Source: Nocardia macrotermitis
Lineage (GTDB): Bacteria > Actinomycetota > Actinomycetes > Mycobacteriales > Mycobacteriaceae
Direction: 5' to 3'
NCBI RefSeq assembly: GCF_009604405.1
Contig: NZ_WEGK01000001.1
Span: 186,001-250,000 of the forward strand
DNA length: 64,000 nt
Below are positions 26,498-36,618 of this stretch, piece after piece. The notes under the pieces were generated by a model. That model did not search any database and was not told the DNA's origin. It worked only from the letters and a program-made list of their open reading frames with translations. How positions within the stretch are numbered: position 1 is the stretch's first letter; every line of letters begins with the position of its first letter. The position numbers were made by a program, and so were the translations under genes.

Positions 26498-27697
26498 GTG
26501 GCCGAGACGCTGGGTGCCGATTTCTTCGCCGATCCGCAGTCCTACTACCGGCGCTGGCGCGCCCGGGGGCCGGTGCACCGGGTGCGCTTCCCCGACGGCA
26601 CCGATCGCTGGGTGGTGATCGGGTATCCGGAAGCCCGTGCGGCACTGGCCGATTCGCGGCTGTGCAAGGATTTCAGCCGCCTGGACGCGTTGATCAGCGC
26701 CCAGCGCGGCGAGCCCGGGGCCGATCCGCGCACGCTGGCCCTGCTCTCGCACCTGCTCAACAGCGATCCGCCCGCGCACACCCGCTTGCGCAAACTGGTC
26801 ACCAAGGCGTTCACCGCGCGCCGGATCGCGCTGTTGCGACCGCGCGTCGAGCAGATCGCCGACGAGTTGCTCGACGCCCTGCGCGGTCGGGAGCGAACGG
26901 ACCTGATCGCGGAATTCGCTGTGCCACTGCCGATCACGGTCATCTGCGAAATCCTCGGAGTCGCCGTCACCGACCGCGACTCCTTCCGCCGCTGGACCAC
27001 CGATGTGGTCGGGGTGGCCGGACGGGAGCAGCAGCGCCGCGAATCCACCGCGGCGATGGCCGAGTTCCTGCGAGATCTGGTGCGGGACAAGCTCTCCCGC
27101 CCCGGCGAGGATCTGCTGTCCGCGCTGGCCCACACCACCGACGACGGCGATCGCCTCACTCCGGCCGAACTGGTGTCGATGGCCTTCCTGCTGCTGGTGG
27201 CCGGGCACGAGACCACCGTGAACCTGATCGGCAACGGCGCCCTGGCACTGCTGCGCCACCCCGAGCACGTGACCGGACTGCGCGCCGACCCGACCCTGAT
27301 CCCCGCCGCCGTCGAGGAATTCCTGCGCTTCGACGGGCCCGTGGGTCTGTCCATGGCCCGCTTCACCGCCGCACCGATCACCCTGGGCGACACCGAGATT
27401 CCGGCCGGTGAGATCGTCTACGTCGCGCTGGCCGCCGCCGATCACGACCCGTCCCGCTTCGGGCGGCCGGACGTCCTGGACCCCGCCGCCGACCGCACCG
27501 GCCATCTCGCCTTCGGCCACGGCATCCACCACTGTCTCGGCGCACCGCTGGCCCGGATGGAGGCGGCCGTCGCCTTCACCGCACTGCTGCGACGCTTTCC
27601 GGCGCTGCGCCCGGATCCGGACGCCGCTCCCCTGCGCTGGCACGAGAGCACCCTGATCCGCGGACTGGTGGAACTGCCGGTCCTGTTGCGCGACTGA
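26498..27697 (+). CDS. Cytochrome P450 (CYP107-like)
   Basis: P450 of 399 residues. Heme loop FGHGIHHCLGA with Cys346; I-helix LLVAGHETTVN near residue 235; K-helix EEFLRFDGP. Sequence flavour is CYP107/macrolide hydroxylase-like. The GTG at 26498 has no clear ribosome-binding site, but the alternative starts would remove conserved N-terminus. Monocistronic, ending in a hairpin terminator. May tailor the lipid of the neighbouring cassettes; no direct evidence. Confidence 0.88.
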   Translation: MAETLGADFFADPQSYYRRWRARGPVHRVRFPDGTDRWVVIGYPEARAALADSRLCKDFSRLDALISAQRGEPGADPRTLALLSHLLNSDPPAHTRLRKLVTKAFTARRIALLRPRVEQIADELLDALRGRERTDLIAEFAVPLPITVICEILGVAVTDRDSFRRWTTDVVGVAGREQQRRESTAAMAEFLRDLVRDKLSRPGEDLLSALAHTTDDGDRLTPAELVSMAFLLLVAGHETTVNLIGNGALALLRHPEHVTGLRADPTLIPAAVEEFLRFDGPVGLSMARFTAAPITLGDTEIPAGEIVYVALAAADHDPSRFGRPDVLDPAADRTGHLAFGHGIHHCLGAPLARMEAAVAFTALLRRFPALRPDPDAAPLRWHESTLIRGLVELPVLLRD

Positions 27698-27732
27698 GTA
27701 ATTCGCACTGGAGGTGCCAACACGGACCGAAA

Positions 27733-27760
27733 GCCCCGCCCGGAAATTCCGGAGCGGGGC
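27733..27760. terminator. Hairpin terminator between convergent genes
   Basis: GCCCCGC-CCGGAA pairs with TTCCGG-A-GCGGGGC with a single bulged base and a tiny loop, directly between the P450 stop and the secreted protein gene. A second GC hairpin follows at about 27770-27791. Confidence 0.65.
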
Positions 27761-27796
27761 CTGGTGTCCCCCCGGCGCTCGCCGCCGGGGCGTCTT

Positions 27797-28492
27797 CTAC
27801 TTGGCCGGGGTGAACGGCTGATTGATGGTGGTGAAGTACTGCGCCGCGGCCGCGATCGCGACCGGGGCGGTGATCAGCAACTGACCGGCCAGGGTGCCCA
27901 GCGCGCCGACGGCGAGGATGCCACCGACACAACCGACCACAGCGGCCGGCACGAAGGCGCCGAACAGTCCGACGATGGCCGCCGAGGCCACCGTCGCACC
28001 CGCGACGCCGCCGAGCACGCAGCCCACAGCGCCACCGGCGATGCCACCGACCAGGGTGCCGATCGCGGCACCGGTGGAGATGGTGGTCACCATGCGGTTC
28101 CAGGCCGCCTGTTCACGGTCGTAGGGGGTCTTCCACGGCGCGGTGTTCTCGTAGGGCAGCGCGACCGGCTTGTAGGTCGCGTGCGCCATATCGAACTGGG
28201 GGGTCAGCGTCGCGGTGTGACCGTGGATGTCGGCCGCGATCGGGAAGACGAAATCGTCCACCCGGAACGACAATTCGGTGCCCGCGAGCACCTTGCCGTC
28301 GGCGGCCCGGATCTTGAAAACCCCGTCCTGCGCGGTCATCGAGCCCGCGTCGGTCGAGATGATGGTTGCCTGCTGGGTGGTGGTGGCCTTGTAGTTCACC
28401 GCACCGCTGTCCGCGGGCGTCGCACCGGCCACACCGGCCGTGACGGCCAGCGTCGTGGCCAGCAGGGTCGACGCCGCAGCGAATTTCCTCAT
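27797..28492 (-). CDS. Secreted protein of unknown function
   Basis: A 231-residue exported protein. From the ATG at 28492 the first 24 residues are a signal peptide (MRKFAAASTLLATTLAV, then AGVAGA). Residues 25-115 look like a beta-rich soluble domain with alternating hydrophobic strands. Residues about 140-220 are a long Gly/Ala/Val-rich stretch with three Cys, resembling glycine-zipper membrane hairpins. Similar two-part secreted proteins are frequent in Nocardia and Rhodococcus, in my recollection, without known function. An upstream ATG or GTG to 28552 would place charged residues before the signal peptide and is not used. Possibly inserts into the outer mycomembrane. Confidence 0.72.
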   Translation of the reverse strand: MRKFAAASTLLATTLAVTAGVAGATPADSGAVNYKATTTQQATIISTDAGSMTAQDGVFKIRAADGKVLAGTELSFRVDDFVFPIAADIHGHTATLTPQFDMAHATYKPVALPYENTAPWKTPYDREQAAWNRMVTTISTGAAIGTLVGGIAGGAVGCVLGGVAGATVASAAIVGLFGAFVPAAVVGCVGGILAVGALGTLAGQLLITAPVAIAAAAQYFTTINQPFTPAK

Positions 28493-28571
28493 CCTTTGCT
28501 GCCTTCTTCTCGTGCTGTTCTTCGAATCGGATCGGCGCGCGGTTGCGCGCACGTCTGTGGTGACGACGCGG

Positions 28572-29504
28572 TCACAGATCCAGGACCAGGACCTGCGAGT
28601 GGGCTCGGGAGACGCAGAGCATCATGGTGTCGCCGCGCTCGCGCTCGGCCTCGGTGAGCACGCTGTCGCGATGGTCGACCGCGCCGGACAGGACGGGGGT
28701 TTCGCAACTGCCGCAGGCGCCCTCGCGACACGAGGTGACGATCGGGATTCCGGCGGACTCGAGCACGTCGGCGATCGACTGCCCGGCCCCGATCCGGAAG
28801 GTGTCGCCGCTGCCCGAGAGTCGCACCTCGAAGGGGCGGTTCTCAGTGTGCGACAACGCTTTCGGCGCGAATCGTTCGAGGTGCACCGGGACATCGGACG
28901 CGCGGCCCGCATCCTCCACCGCCGCCAGCAGGGGTTCGGGGCCGCAGCAGTAGACCGCCGCGGCCCCGGCCGCGCCGATGATTCGCGCGATCGGCAGCAG
29001 ACCGTCCCGATCCTGCGGCACCAGCGTCACCCGGTCGCCGTGGCGGGCCAGTTCGGCGGTGAAGGCCAGGTGCGCCCGGCTGCGCGCGCCGTAGTAGAGC
29101 GTCCAGTCCGCGCCCGCGGCGGCCGCGGCGGCGACCATCGGCAGCAGCGGCGTGATGCCGATGCCGCCCGCGACGAATACGTAGGACGGCCGCTCCAGCA
29201 GCTCGAAGTTGTTGCGCGGCAGCGAAACCCGAAGTTCCGTGCCCGGCAGCGCGGTCCGGAACAGGTGCTCCGAACCGCCACGTCCGGCCGGTTCGCGCAG
29301 AATCGCGACCCGCCAGCACCGTGCATCGGCGGGATCCCCGCACAGCGAATACTGCCGCACGCCGTACGAACCCACGCCGATATCGATGTGCGCACCCGGT
29401 GACCAGGCCGGTAGTGGCGTGCCGTCGGTGGCGGCGAGCTCGAGGCCGAACACGCCCTCGGCCTCGTCCCGGCGGGCCTGGACCCGCACCCCGAACTCCG
29501 TCAT
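28572..29504 (-). CDS. PDR/VanB-type flavin reductase with C-terminal 2Fe-2S domain
   Basis: A 310-residue oxidoreductase of the phthalate dioxygenase reductase type. An FMN/flavin-binding barrel comes first (RQYSLCGDP near residue 51), then an NAD-binding domain (AGGIGITPLLPM near 113, YCCGPEPLL near 185). The plant-type ferredoxin domain follows, with Cys ligands in CREGACGSCETPVLSG near 256 and MLCVSRA. It transfers electrons from NAD(P)H to a partner oxygenase. No oxygenase gene is adjacent, but four P450s and two desaturase families lie within 18 kb. RBS GAGGGG before the ATG. Divergent from the acyl-CoA dehydrogenase operon. Confidence 0.87.
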   Translation of the reverse strand: MTEFGVRVQARRDEAEGVFGLELAATDGTPLPAWSPGAHIDIGVGSYGVRQYSLCGDPADARCWRVAILREPAGRGGSEHLFRTALPGTELRVSLPRNNFELLERPSYVFVAGGIGITPLLPMVAAAAAAGADWTLYYGARSRAHLAFTAELARHGDRVTLVPQDRDGLLPIARIIGAAGAAAVYCCGPEPLLAAVEDAGRASDVPVHLERFAPKALSHTENRPFEVRLSGSGDTFRIGAGQSIADVLESAGIPIVTSCREGACGSCETPVLSGAVDHRDSVLTEAERERGDTMMLCVSRAHSQVLVLDL

Positions 29505-29651
29505 CCTGCAGTCCCCTCGGCCCTGTCGTTCGTCGCCACCACCGTGGCCGACGCGCGAACCGGATGCACGATGGTTGCGCGGACTCTTCTAGACCGATCG
29601 GCATTGACTATCGTCCGGAGTATCGGGACGAACCGGACCGACACTGAGCGC

Positions 29652-30812
29652 ATGACCCCGGTGACGGAACTGGTCGACAAGACCAGCGAGTTTGTTCGAG
29701 AGCATGTCATACCGATCGAGCGCGAGATAGTGGTCGGCGGCCGCGTCATGGACGACGCGCTCCGCCTGGACCTGCAGAAGAAGGCCAAGGAGGCGGGCGT
29801 CTTCGGCCCGCTGTCCGCCCCCGAGTACGGCGGTCTGGGCCTGGACACCCGCGCCCAGGCTCAGGTGCTGGAGGCCGCCGGCGCCAGTCTGATCGGCCCG
29901 CTCGCGGTGAACGCCTGGGCCCCCGACGACGGCAACATCCACCTGCTGGCCCACGTCGCCGACGCCGAGCAACGGGAGCGTTATCTCGCGCCGCTGGCCT
30001 CCGGTGAGGTTCGCTCGGCGATCGCGATGACCGAACCGGCGCCCGGCGCGGGCTCGGATCCGCGGATGCTGCGCACCGTCGCCGAGGAGACCGACGCGGG
30101 CTGGATCATCAACGGCGCCAAGCACTTCACCACCGGCGCGCAGGGCGCGGCCTTCGTCATCTGCGTGGCCCGCACCCCCGACGGTCCGACCATGTTCCTG
30201 GTCGACCGGGACAATCCCGGACTGCGCGTCGGCCGCCGGATGCCGACCCTGGACCACAGCAGCGCGCCCGGCGGCCACTGCGAGGTCGAATTCGCCGACT
30301 GCGAGGTCCCCGACTCGGCGGTGCTCGGCACGGTCGGGCACGGACTGGAACTGGCCGCGGTGCGCCTGGCGCCCTCGCGGCTGACGTTCTGCATGAACTG
30401 GCTCGGTCTGGCCGTGCGAGCCCAGCAGCTGACCGTGGATCATGTGGTGCGCCGCACCGCATTCGGCGCGCCGATCGCCGAACACGGCCTGGCCCAGGGG
30501 CTGATCGCGGACAGCGAGATCGATATCGCCGCCGCGCGCGGCCTGATCCGCACCGCGGCCACCACCATCGACACCGAGGGCGCGGTCTCCGCACAGGCCC
30601 GGCACGAGACCTCGATCGCCAAGACCTTCGTCTCCGAGGCGGTCTGGCGGGTGCTGGATCGCGCGGTGCAGCTGCACGGCGGACTCGGCGTCTGCGAGGA
30701 CCACCTGGTGGCCCGATTCCTGGTGGAGGCCAGGGCATTCCGCATCTACGAGGGTCCGTCGGAGGTGCTGCGGTGGTCGATCGCCCGCCGTGCCCTGCGC
30801 GGACCCCGCTGA
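29652..30812 (+). CDS. Acyl-CoA dehydrogenase
   Basis: FAD-dependent acyl-CoA dehydrogenase of 386 residues. AMTEPAPGAGSDP near residue 120 is the first family signature, with TTGAQGA after it. The second is the Q-LHGGLGV segment near 340. The catalytic Glu is expected in FRIYEGPSEVLR (Glu367). It oxidises acyl-CoA at the alpha-beta bond and should pass electrons to ETF. First gene of a plus-strand operon running to 37423. The start at 29652 is chosen on homology; the ribosome-binding site is weak. TTGACT at about 29604 may be a -35 box. Confidence 0.88.
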   Translation: MTPVTELVDKTSEFVREHVIPIEREIVVGGRVMDDALRLDLQKKAKEAGVFGPLSAPEYGGLGLDTRAQAQVLEAAGASLIGPLAVNAWAPDDGNIHLLAHVADAEQRERYLAPLASGEVRSAIAMTEPAPGAGSDPRMLRTVAEETDAGWIINGAKHFTTGAQGAAFVICVARTPDGPTMFLVDRDNPGLRVGRRMPTLDHSSAPGGHCEVEFADCEVPDSAVLGTVGHGLELAAVRLAPSRLTFCMNWLGLAVRAQQLTVDHVVRRTAFGAPIAEHGLAQGLIADSEIDIAAARGLIRTAATTIDTEGAVSAQARHETSIAKTFVSEAVWRVLDRAVQLHGGLGVCEDHLVARFLVEARAFRIYEGPSEVLRWSIARRALRGPR

Positions 30813-30837
30813 CCCGAGCCGACCCCAGGAGAACCTC

Positions 30838-31362
30838 ATGACCACGCATGTGACCGGCGGATTCGCCGCCGCCTATCCCGACCTCGACCCGGCCGCGGTC
30901 GATTACGAATACCTGCGCGCGGCGTCGCAGGACATGGTGCCCTTCGGTCGGCACGTGGGCACCCTGATCACCGAGATCAGCCCTGACCAGGCCGTCGTGG
31001 AGATCCCCGCGATCGACCACGCCCGCAACCACATGGGCACCGTGCACGCGGGCGCGCTGTTCACCGCCGCGGATATCGCGGGCGCGGCGGCGTTCGTGGG
31101 CGCGGCCGCGACCCGGCTGACCATCGTCGAGCGGCTGGTGCTGCGCGGCGGCACCGCCTCCTACCGCAAGCCCGCCGTGGGCCGGATCCGCGCGATCGCC
31201 ACGGTGGATCAGCGCGAGTTGGCCGACATGCTGGCCGCCGAGCGGTCCGCACGTTTCGAACTGGGCGTCAAGGCATTGCTGCGGGACGACAACGACGTGG
31301 TGGTCGCGAAATTCACCTTCGACTACGTCGTGGACGTCACCCTCGGCGAGGGCCGGTCATGA
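30838..31362 (+). CDS. DUF4442/PaaI-like hotdog protein
   Basis: A 174-residue hotdog protein. DHARNHMGTVHAGALFTAADIAG near residue 60 carries the N-x-x-G-T-x-HAGALF pattern of DUF4442/YiiD-type acyl thioesterases (core HMGTVHAGALFTAAD). Ribosome-binding site AGGAGA ahead of the ATG; stop overlaps the next start (ATGA). Probably hydrolyses an acyl-CoA in the catabolic operon. Confidence 0.8.
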   Translation: MTTHVTGGFAAAYPDLDPAAVDYEYLRAASQDMVPFGRHVGTLITEISPDQAVVEIPAIDHARNHMGTVHAGALFTAADIAGAAAFVGAAATRLTIVERLVLRGGTASYRKPAVGRIRAIATVDQRELADMLAAERSARFELGVKALLRDDNDVVVAKFTFDYVVDVTLGEGRS

Positions 31363-32264
31363 CCACCGCCACCCCCGAATCCCGTTCCGGCTTCGGCACT
31401 CTGGAATCCACCACCGTGACCAGTGCGGACGGGGTGGAGTTCACGCTGCGCTGGCTGCCCGCCGAACGCGCCGACGCGCCCGTGGTGCTGCTGCTGCCGG
31501 CCATGGCGATGAAGGCCAAGGCGTATTTCTTCCTCGCGAAAGCGCTGCACGCACAGGGACTTTCGGTGGCGACCTGCGATCTGCGGGCCCAGGGCGAGGC
31601 CCGGCCGCCGTTCGGTGAGCACGCCGACTTCGGTTACCGGGAGTTGCTCGAGGTCGATATGCCCGCCGTCGTCTCGGCGGTCGAGCGGCGTTTTCCGGAC
31701 GCACCGCTGCGGCTGTTCGGGCACAGCCTGGGCGGTCAGGTCGCGCTGCTGTTCGCCGCGGCCGAACCCGAGCGCGTGGCCGGGGTGGCCGTGATCGGCA
31801 CCGGCACCGTGTTCTGGTGGGCGTTCGGCATCCGCCGCTGGTTCGAGGCATTGAGCCGGATCCAGTGGATCGGGCTGGTGGCGCGGGTCAAGGGGCACTG
31901 GCCCGGTGGTGTGCTGATCCCGGCGCCGATGGCCGGGGGCGTCATGCGGGACTGGTCGCTGCACTCGCTGACCAGCTACTACCGCCCGCGCGGCACCCGT
32001 CGCCGGTACAACACGCTGCTGGCCGCGATGCGGCTGCCGGTGCTGGCGATCTCACTGTCGGAGGATTCGCTCGGCCCGAAATCCAATGTGGACTTCCTGG
32101 TGTCGCGGATGCCGTCCGCGCGGGTGACCAGCTGGCATCTGGACGAGCGCTCGGCGGTCGTGCACCGCGATCACTTCGCCTGGATCAAGGATGCGCCCGC
32201 GATCGCGGCCGGTGTGGCGCAATGGATTTCGTCCGGGACCGTGCCCGAGCCCGAGGAGCGTTAG
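31359..32264 (+). CDS. Alpha/beta hydrolase, lysophospholipase/monoacylglycerol lipase-like
   Basis: A 301-residue alpha/beta hydrolase of the serine aminopeptidase S33/lysophospholipase group. Nucleophile elbow FGHSLGGQ near residue 126. The Asp is likely in SEDSLGPKS and the His in VHRDHFAW near 270. No signal peptide, so cytosolic. Coupled by ATGA to the hotdog gene and abutting the ABC ATPase gene with no gap. In this setting it may cut acyl chains from imported lysolipids or monoacylglycerols; that is inference. Confidence 0.8.
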   Translation: MTTATPESRSGFGTLESTTVTSADGVEFTLRWLPAERADAPVVLLLPAMAMKAKAYFFLAKALHAQGLSVATCDLRAQGEARPPFGEHADFGYRELLEVDMPAVVSAVERRFPDAPLRLFGHSLGGQVALLFAAAEPERVAGVAVIGTGTVFWWAFGIRRWFEALSRIQWIGLVARVKGHWPGGVLIPAPMAGGVMRDWSLHSLTSYYRPRGTRRRYNTLLAAMRLPVLAISLSEDSLGPKSNVDFLVSRMPSARVTSWHLDERSAVVHRDHFAWIKDAPAIAAGVAQWISSGTVPEPEER

Positions 32265-33407
<1,143 letters not shown>

Positions 33408-33437
33408 CTCAGCCACCACTCGATGAGGAGAGAAACC

Positions 33438-34814
33438 GTGAAACGCACCATGCCCGTCCTGGGCCTGGTACTCGCCTGCACCCTGGCATTGAGCGCCTGC
33501 GGTGGTATCGGCGGCACCACCGGAGGCACCACCGCGACGAGCGTCGCGCAGATCCCGCAGCTGAAGCCGGATCAGCAGGTGTCGATCGTGTTCGAGTCCT
33601 ACAACTACGGCCTGGCCGGATCGTGGACCGACACCTTCAACGCGCTGATCGCCGCGTTCTCCAAGGAACATCCGAATATCAAGGTCACCGCGCAGAAGCC
33701 GCAGGGCAACAGCCCCAACCCGGCGACCGACACCATCTCCAGCATCCAGAACCAGATGGCCGCGGGCACCCCGCCGGACGTCGCCCAATTGGGTTTCAGC
33801 GACCTGGATTTCACCATCCACCAGCTGGGCGCCAAGCCGCTGGACGAACTGGTCGGCAAGCAGGAGGTGCAGGCCGAGTTCGACGGACCGAAGTACCCCT
33901 ACGCGGCGCGCGCCCGCACGCTCGACGACTGGGACGGGCACACCTACGGAGTCCCGTTCGTGTTCTCCACGCCGGTGCTGTACTACAACGCCTCGCTGTT
34001 CCAGCAGGCCGGACTGGATCCGGCCACGCCGCCGACCACCTGGCAGCAGGTCTCCGACGCCGCGCGCGCCATCGTGGACAAGACCGGTAAGGGCGGGGTC
34101 TACATCGACTGCCTGACCAAGACCGCGAAGGACTGGTGCTTCCAGTCGATGGTCCGCTCCAACGGCGGCCGGGTGATCTCCGCGGATCGCAAGACGCTCA
34201 CCTACGCCGACGCGCCCGCGGTGCAGGTCGCGCAGTTCGGGCAGCAGCTGGTCGCGAGCGGCGTGATGCCCAAGCTCGACCAGAAGCAGGGTTACGAGGG
34301 TTTCGCGCGCGGTGACGTCGGGATGATCCTGGAGACCAGTTCGGTGCAGGGCGTGTTCGAGAAGGGCGCGAAGGGCAAGTGGGATCTGCGCGACGCGCAA
34401 ATGCCCAGCTTCGACGGCAAGCCCACGGTCCCCACGAATTCCGGTGCGGGACTGCACATTCTGTCCAACGACCCGGCCAAGCAGCGCGCCGCGTGGGAGT
34501 TGATCAAGTTCCTCACCAGTCCGGAGGCGTTCACCATGATCTCCAAGGGCATCGGCTACCTGCCGCTGCGCACCGGCCTGCTCGACGACCCCGACGGCCT
34601 GCGGCCCTGGGCCGAGCAGAACCCGCTGGTCACGCCGAACGTCGCGCAGCTCGAGCGGATGGAGCCGTGGGTGTCCATGCCGGGCGCCAACTATCTCCAG
34701 ATCCGGGACAACATGATGGACGCCGTCGAATCGGTGGTGTTCCAGGGCAAGGACGCCCGCTCCACCCTCAGCACCGCCCAGCAGGCCGGTGCACGACTGC
34801 TGCCCGCGTCATGA
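33438..34814 (+). CDS. ugpB: Lipoprotein solute-binding protein (family 1, UgpB-like)
   Basis: A 458-residue extracellular substrate-binding protein. GTG at 33438 has GAGGAGA before it. The signal peptide ends in a lipobox, LSAC, with Cys near residue 22, so it is anchored to the outer face of the membrane. Two-lobed family 1 features follow: EHPNIKVTAQK near 77, an AGTPPDVAQ segment near 112, YGVPFVFSTPVLYYN near 172, and GAGLHIL near 335. Captures the substrate for the permeases. Substrate could be glycerophosphodiesters or a sugar. Confidence 0.85.
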   Translation: MKRTMPVLGLVLACTLALSACGGIGGTTGGTTATSVAQIPQLKPDQQVSIVFESYNYGLAGSWTDTFNALIAAFSKEHPNIKVTAQKPQGNSPNPATDTISSIQNQMAAGTPPDVAQLGFSDLDFTIHQLGAKPLDELVGKQEVQAEFDGPKYPYAARARTLDDWDGHTYGVPFVFSTPVLYYNASLFQQAGLDPATPPTTWQQVSDAARAIVDKTGKGGVYIDCLTKTAKDWCFQSMVRSNGGRVISADRKTLTYADAPAVQVAQFGQQLVASGVMPKLDQKQGYEGFARGDVGMILETSSVQGVFEKGAKGKWDLRDAQMPSFDGKPTVPTNSGAGLHILSNDPAKQRAAWELIKFLTSPEAFTMISKGIGYLPLRTGLLDDPDGLRPWAEQNPLVTPNVAQLERMEPWVSMPGANYLQIRDNMMDAVESVVFQGKDARSTLSTAQQAGARLLPAS

Positions 34815-35665
34815 ACACGCTCACCATCATCCAGCTGACCGACACCCACATCCGCGCCGCCGGGGAACTGCTGCACGGCTGCGTCGACACGATGGCGAAT
34901 CTGAACGTCGTGCTGGACGGGTTGCGCAACGGGACACGAATCGACGCGCTGGTGTTGTCCGGCGATCTCACCGACAACGGGTCGCCCGAGGCGTACCGGC
35001 GGCTGGCCGCGGCCGTGGAACCGGTGGCGGCCGAACTCGGCGCGGCGGTCGTCTACGCCATGGGCAATCACGACGAGCGGGTCGCGTTCGGCGTGGAGTT
35101 GCTCGGTATGGACGCCGAGGGCCTGGATCCGGAGCAGCCGCACGATTCGGTCGTCATGGTCGAGGGGTTGCGGATCGTCGCGCTGGACAGCTCGAGCCAG
35201 GGTTGCCACAACGGCCATCTCGACGCGGACCAATTGGAGTGGCTCGCAGCGCAATTGAGCACGCCCGCGCCGCGCGGCACGTTGCTGGTGCTGCATCATC
35301 CGCCGATTCCGTCCGCGAATCCGGCGGCCGAGGTGCTCAAACTCCAGCGGGCCGAGGAACTGGCGGCGGTCGTCGTCGGCACCGACGTGCGGATGATCGT
35401 GTGCGGGCACAACCACTTCACGGCGGCCTCGTCGCTGGCCGGGATCCCGGTGTGGTTGGGACCGGCGGTGGCCTATCGGCTCGACCCGATGGCGCCGGAA
35501 GGACGGCACCGCGGCATCAGCGGATTCGGTTACAGCCGCATCGATGTGGTGGGTTCGGCGTTCGTGGCCACGGCGGTGGAGGCGACTCCGGTGTCGGTGG
35601 TCTACGACCGGCCGCAGTCCGAGATACTCGCTCAGCTGGCGGCGTCGGCCGCCGAACAGCAGTGA
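34811..35665 (+). CDS. GpdQ/CpdA-like metallophosphodiesterase
   Basis: A 284-residue calcineurin-type phosphodiesterase with every metal ligand motif visible: TDTH at residues 10-13, SGDLTDNG near 55, MGNHDE near 84, LHHPP near 163 and CGHNHF near 202. This matches class III phosphodiesterases such as GpdQ, which cleave glycerophosphodiesters, and CpdA, which cleaves cAMP. No signal peptide, so it acts after uptake. It is inserted between the binding protein and permease genes, overlapping both (ATGA and TGATG), which argues that it works on the imported substrate. Confidence 0.83.
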   Translation: MNTLTIIQLTDTHIRAAGELLHGCVDTMANLNVVLDGLRNGTRIDALVLSGDLTDNGSPEAYRRLAAAVEPVAAELGAAVVYAMGNHDERVAFGVELLGMDAEGLDPEQPHDSVVMVEGLRIVALDSSSQGCHNGHLDADQLEWLAAQLSTPAPRGTLLVLHHPPIPSANPAAEVLKLQRAEELAAVVVGTDVRMIVCGHNHFTAASSLAGIPVWLGPAVAYRLDPMAPEGRHRGISGFGYSRIDVVGSAFVATAVEATPVSVVYDRPQSEILAQLAASAAEQQ

Positions 35666-36618
35666 TGCTGGTCATCGACACCACCGCCGAGTCGCAACCC
35701 GAAACTGTTGCGGCCCAGTCGGTTCCGGCGCGCCGCTCTGCCCTTCGCCGGGCGGGGCGGCGCGCCGTGCCGTATCTGTACCTGGCGCCGGCGCTGGTGC
35801 TGCTGGTGGTGTGGACCTATCGGCCGCTGGTGCAGGCGGTGCAGCTCTCGACGTACTCGTGGAATCTGCTGCCCACCTCACCGGCCGAGGCGGTGGGGAT
35901 GTCGAATTACCGTCGGCTGCTGGATCTTCCGTCGTTCACCGACTCCATCGGGCGCACCGCCGTGCTCATTCTCGGGCTGCTGCCGTTCACGGTGGTGCTG
36001 CCGCTGCTGCTCGCGCTGGCCGCGCGGCGGGTGTCCGAGCGGGCGCGCACCGTCTACCAGGCATTCGTCTTCGCGCCGTTCCTGGTCGCGCCGGTCGCGG
36101 CCGCCGCGGTGTGGCGCTGGCTGCTCAATCCCGGCAGCGGCGCGGTGGATCGGGCGCTGGGGTCGAATCGCAACTGGGTGTACGAGCCGTCCAGTGCGCC
36201 GTGGGTGATCATCGTGATCACCGGCTGGCAATTGCTGGGGTTCGCGGTACTGGTGGTGTGGGCCGGATTCGCCGGTATCAGTGGGGATTACGACGAGGCG
36301 GCCCGGGTGGACGGCGCGCGGCCCGGGCAGATCCTGCGCTGGATCACCCTGCCGCTGCTGACGCCGACGCTGCTGTTCCTGACGTTGACCACGGTGCTGC
36401 TCAGCCCGGTGCTGACCTTCCCGCTGATCGACACCCTCACCCAGGGCGGGCCGACGCAGTCCACCACGAATATCTATTACCTGTTGTGGGACTACGCCTT
36501 CCACAGTTTCGACGCCGGGCTCAGCGCGGCGGCGGGGGTGCTGCTGTTCCTCGGGTTCGGGATGGTGGCCGGGGTGCTGGTGTGGGTCTCGGAAAGGGTG
36601 TCCTTCCATGATGATTGA
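35665..36618 (+). CDS. ugpA: ABC transporter permease (UgpA/MalF-like)
   Basis: Membrane permease of 317 residues with six predicted helices. The cytoplasmic coupling loop EAARVDGARPGQILRWITLPL near residue 212 is the EAA motif that docks on the ATPase. FPLIDTLTQGGP near 252 is typical of sugar-type MalF/UgpA permeases. TGATG overlap with the phosphodiesterase and a 11-base overlap with the next permease. Confidence 0.87.
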   Translation: MLVIDTTAESQPETVAAQSVPARRSALRRAGRRAVPYLYLAPALVLLVVWTYRPLVQAVQLSTYSWNLLPTSPAEAVGMSNYRRLLDLPSFTDSIGRTAVLILGLLPFTVVLPLLLALAARRVSERARTVYQAFVFAPFLVAPVAAAAVWRWLLNPGSGAVDRALGSNRNWVYEPSSAPWVIIVITGWQLLGFAVLVVWAGFAGISGDYDEAARVDGARPGQILRWITLPLLTPTLLFLTLTTVLLSPVLTFPLIDTLTQGGPTQSTTNIYYLLWDYAFHSFDAGLSAAAGVLLFLGFGMVAGVLVWVSERVSFHDD

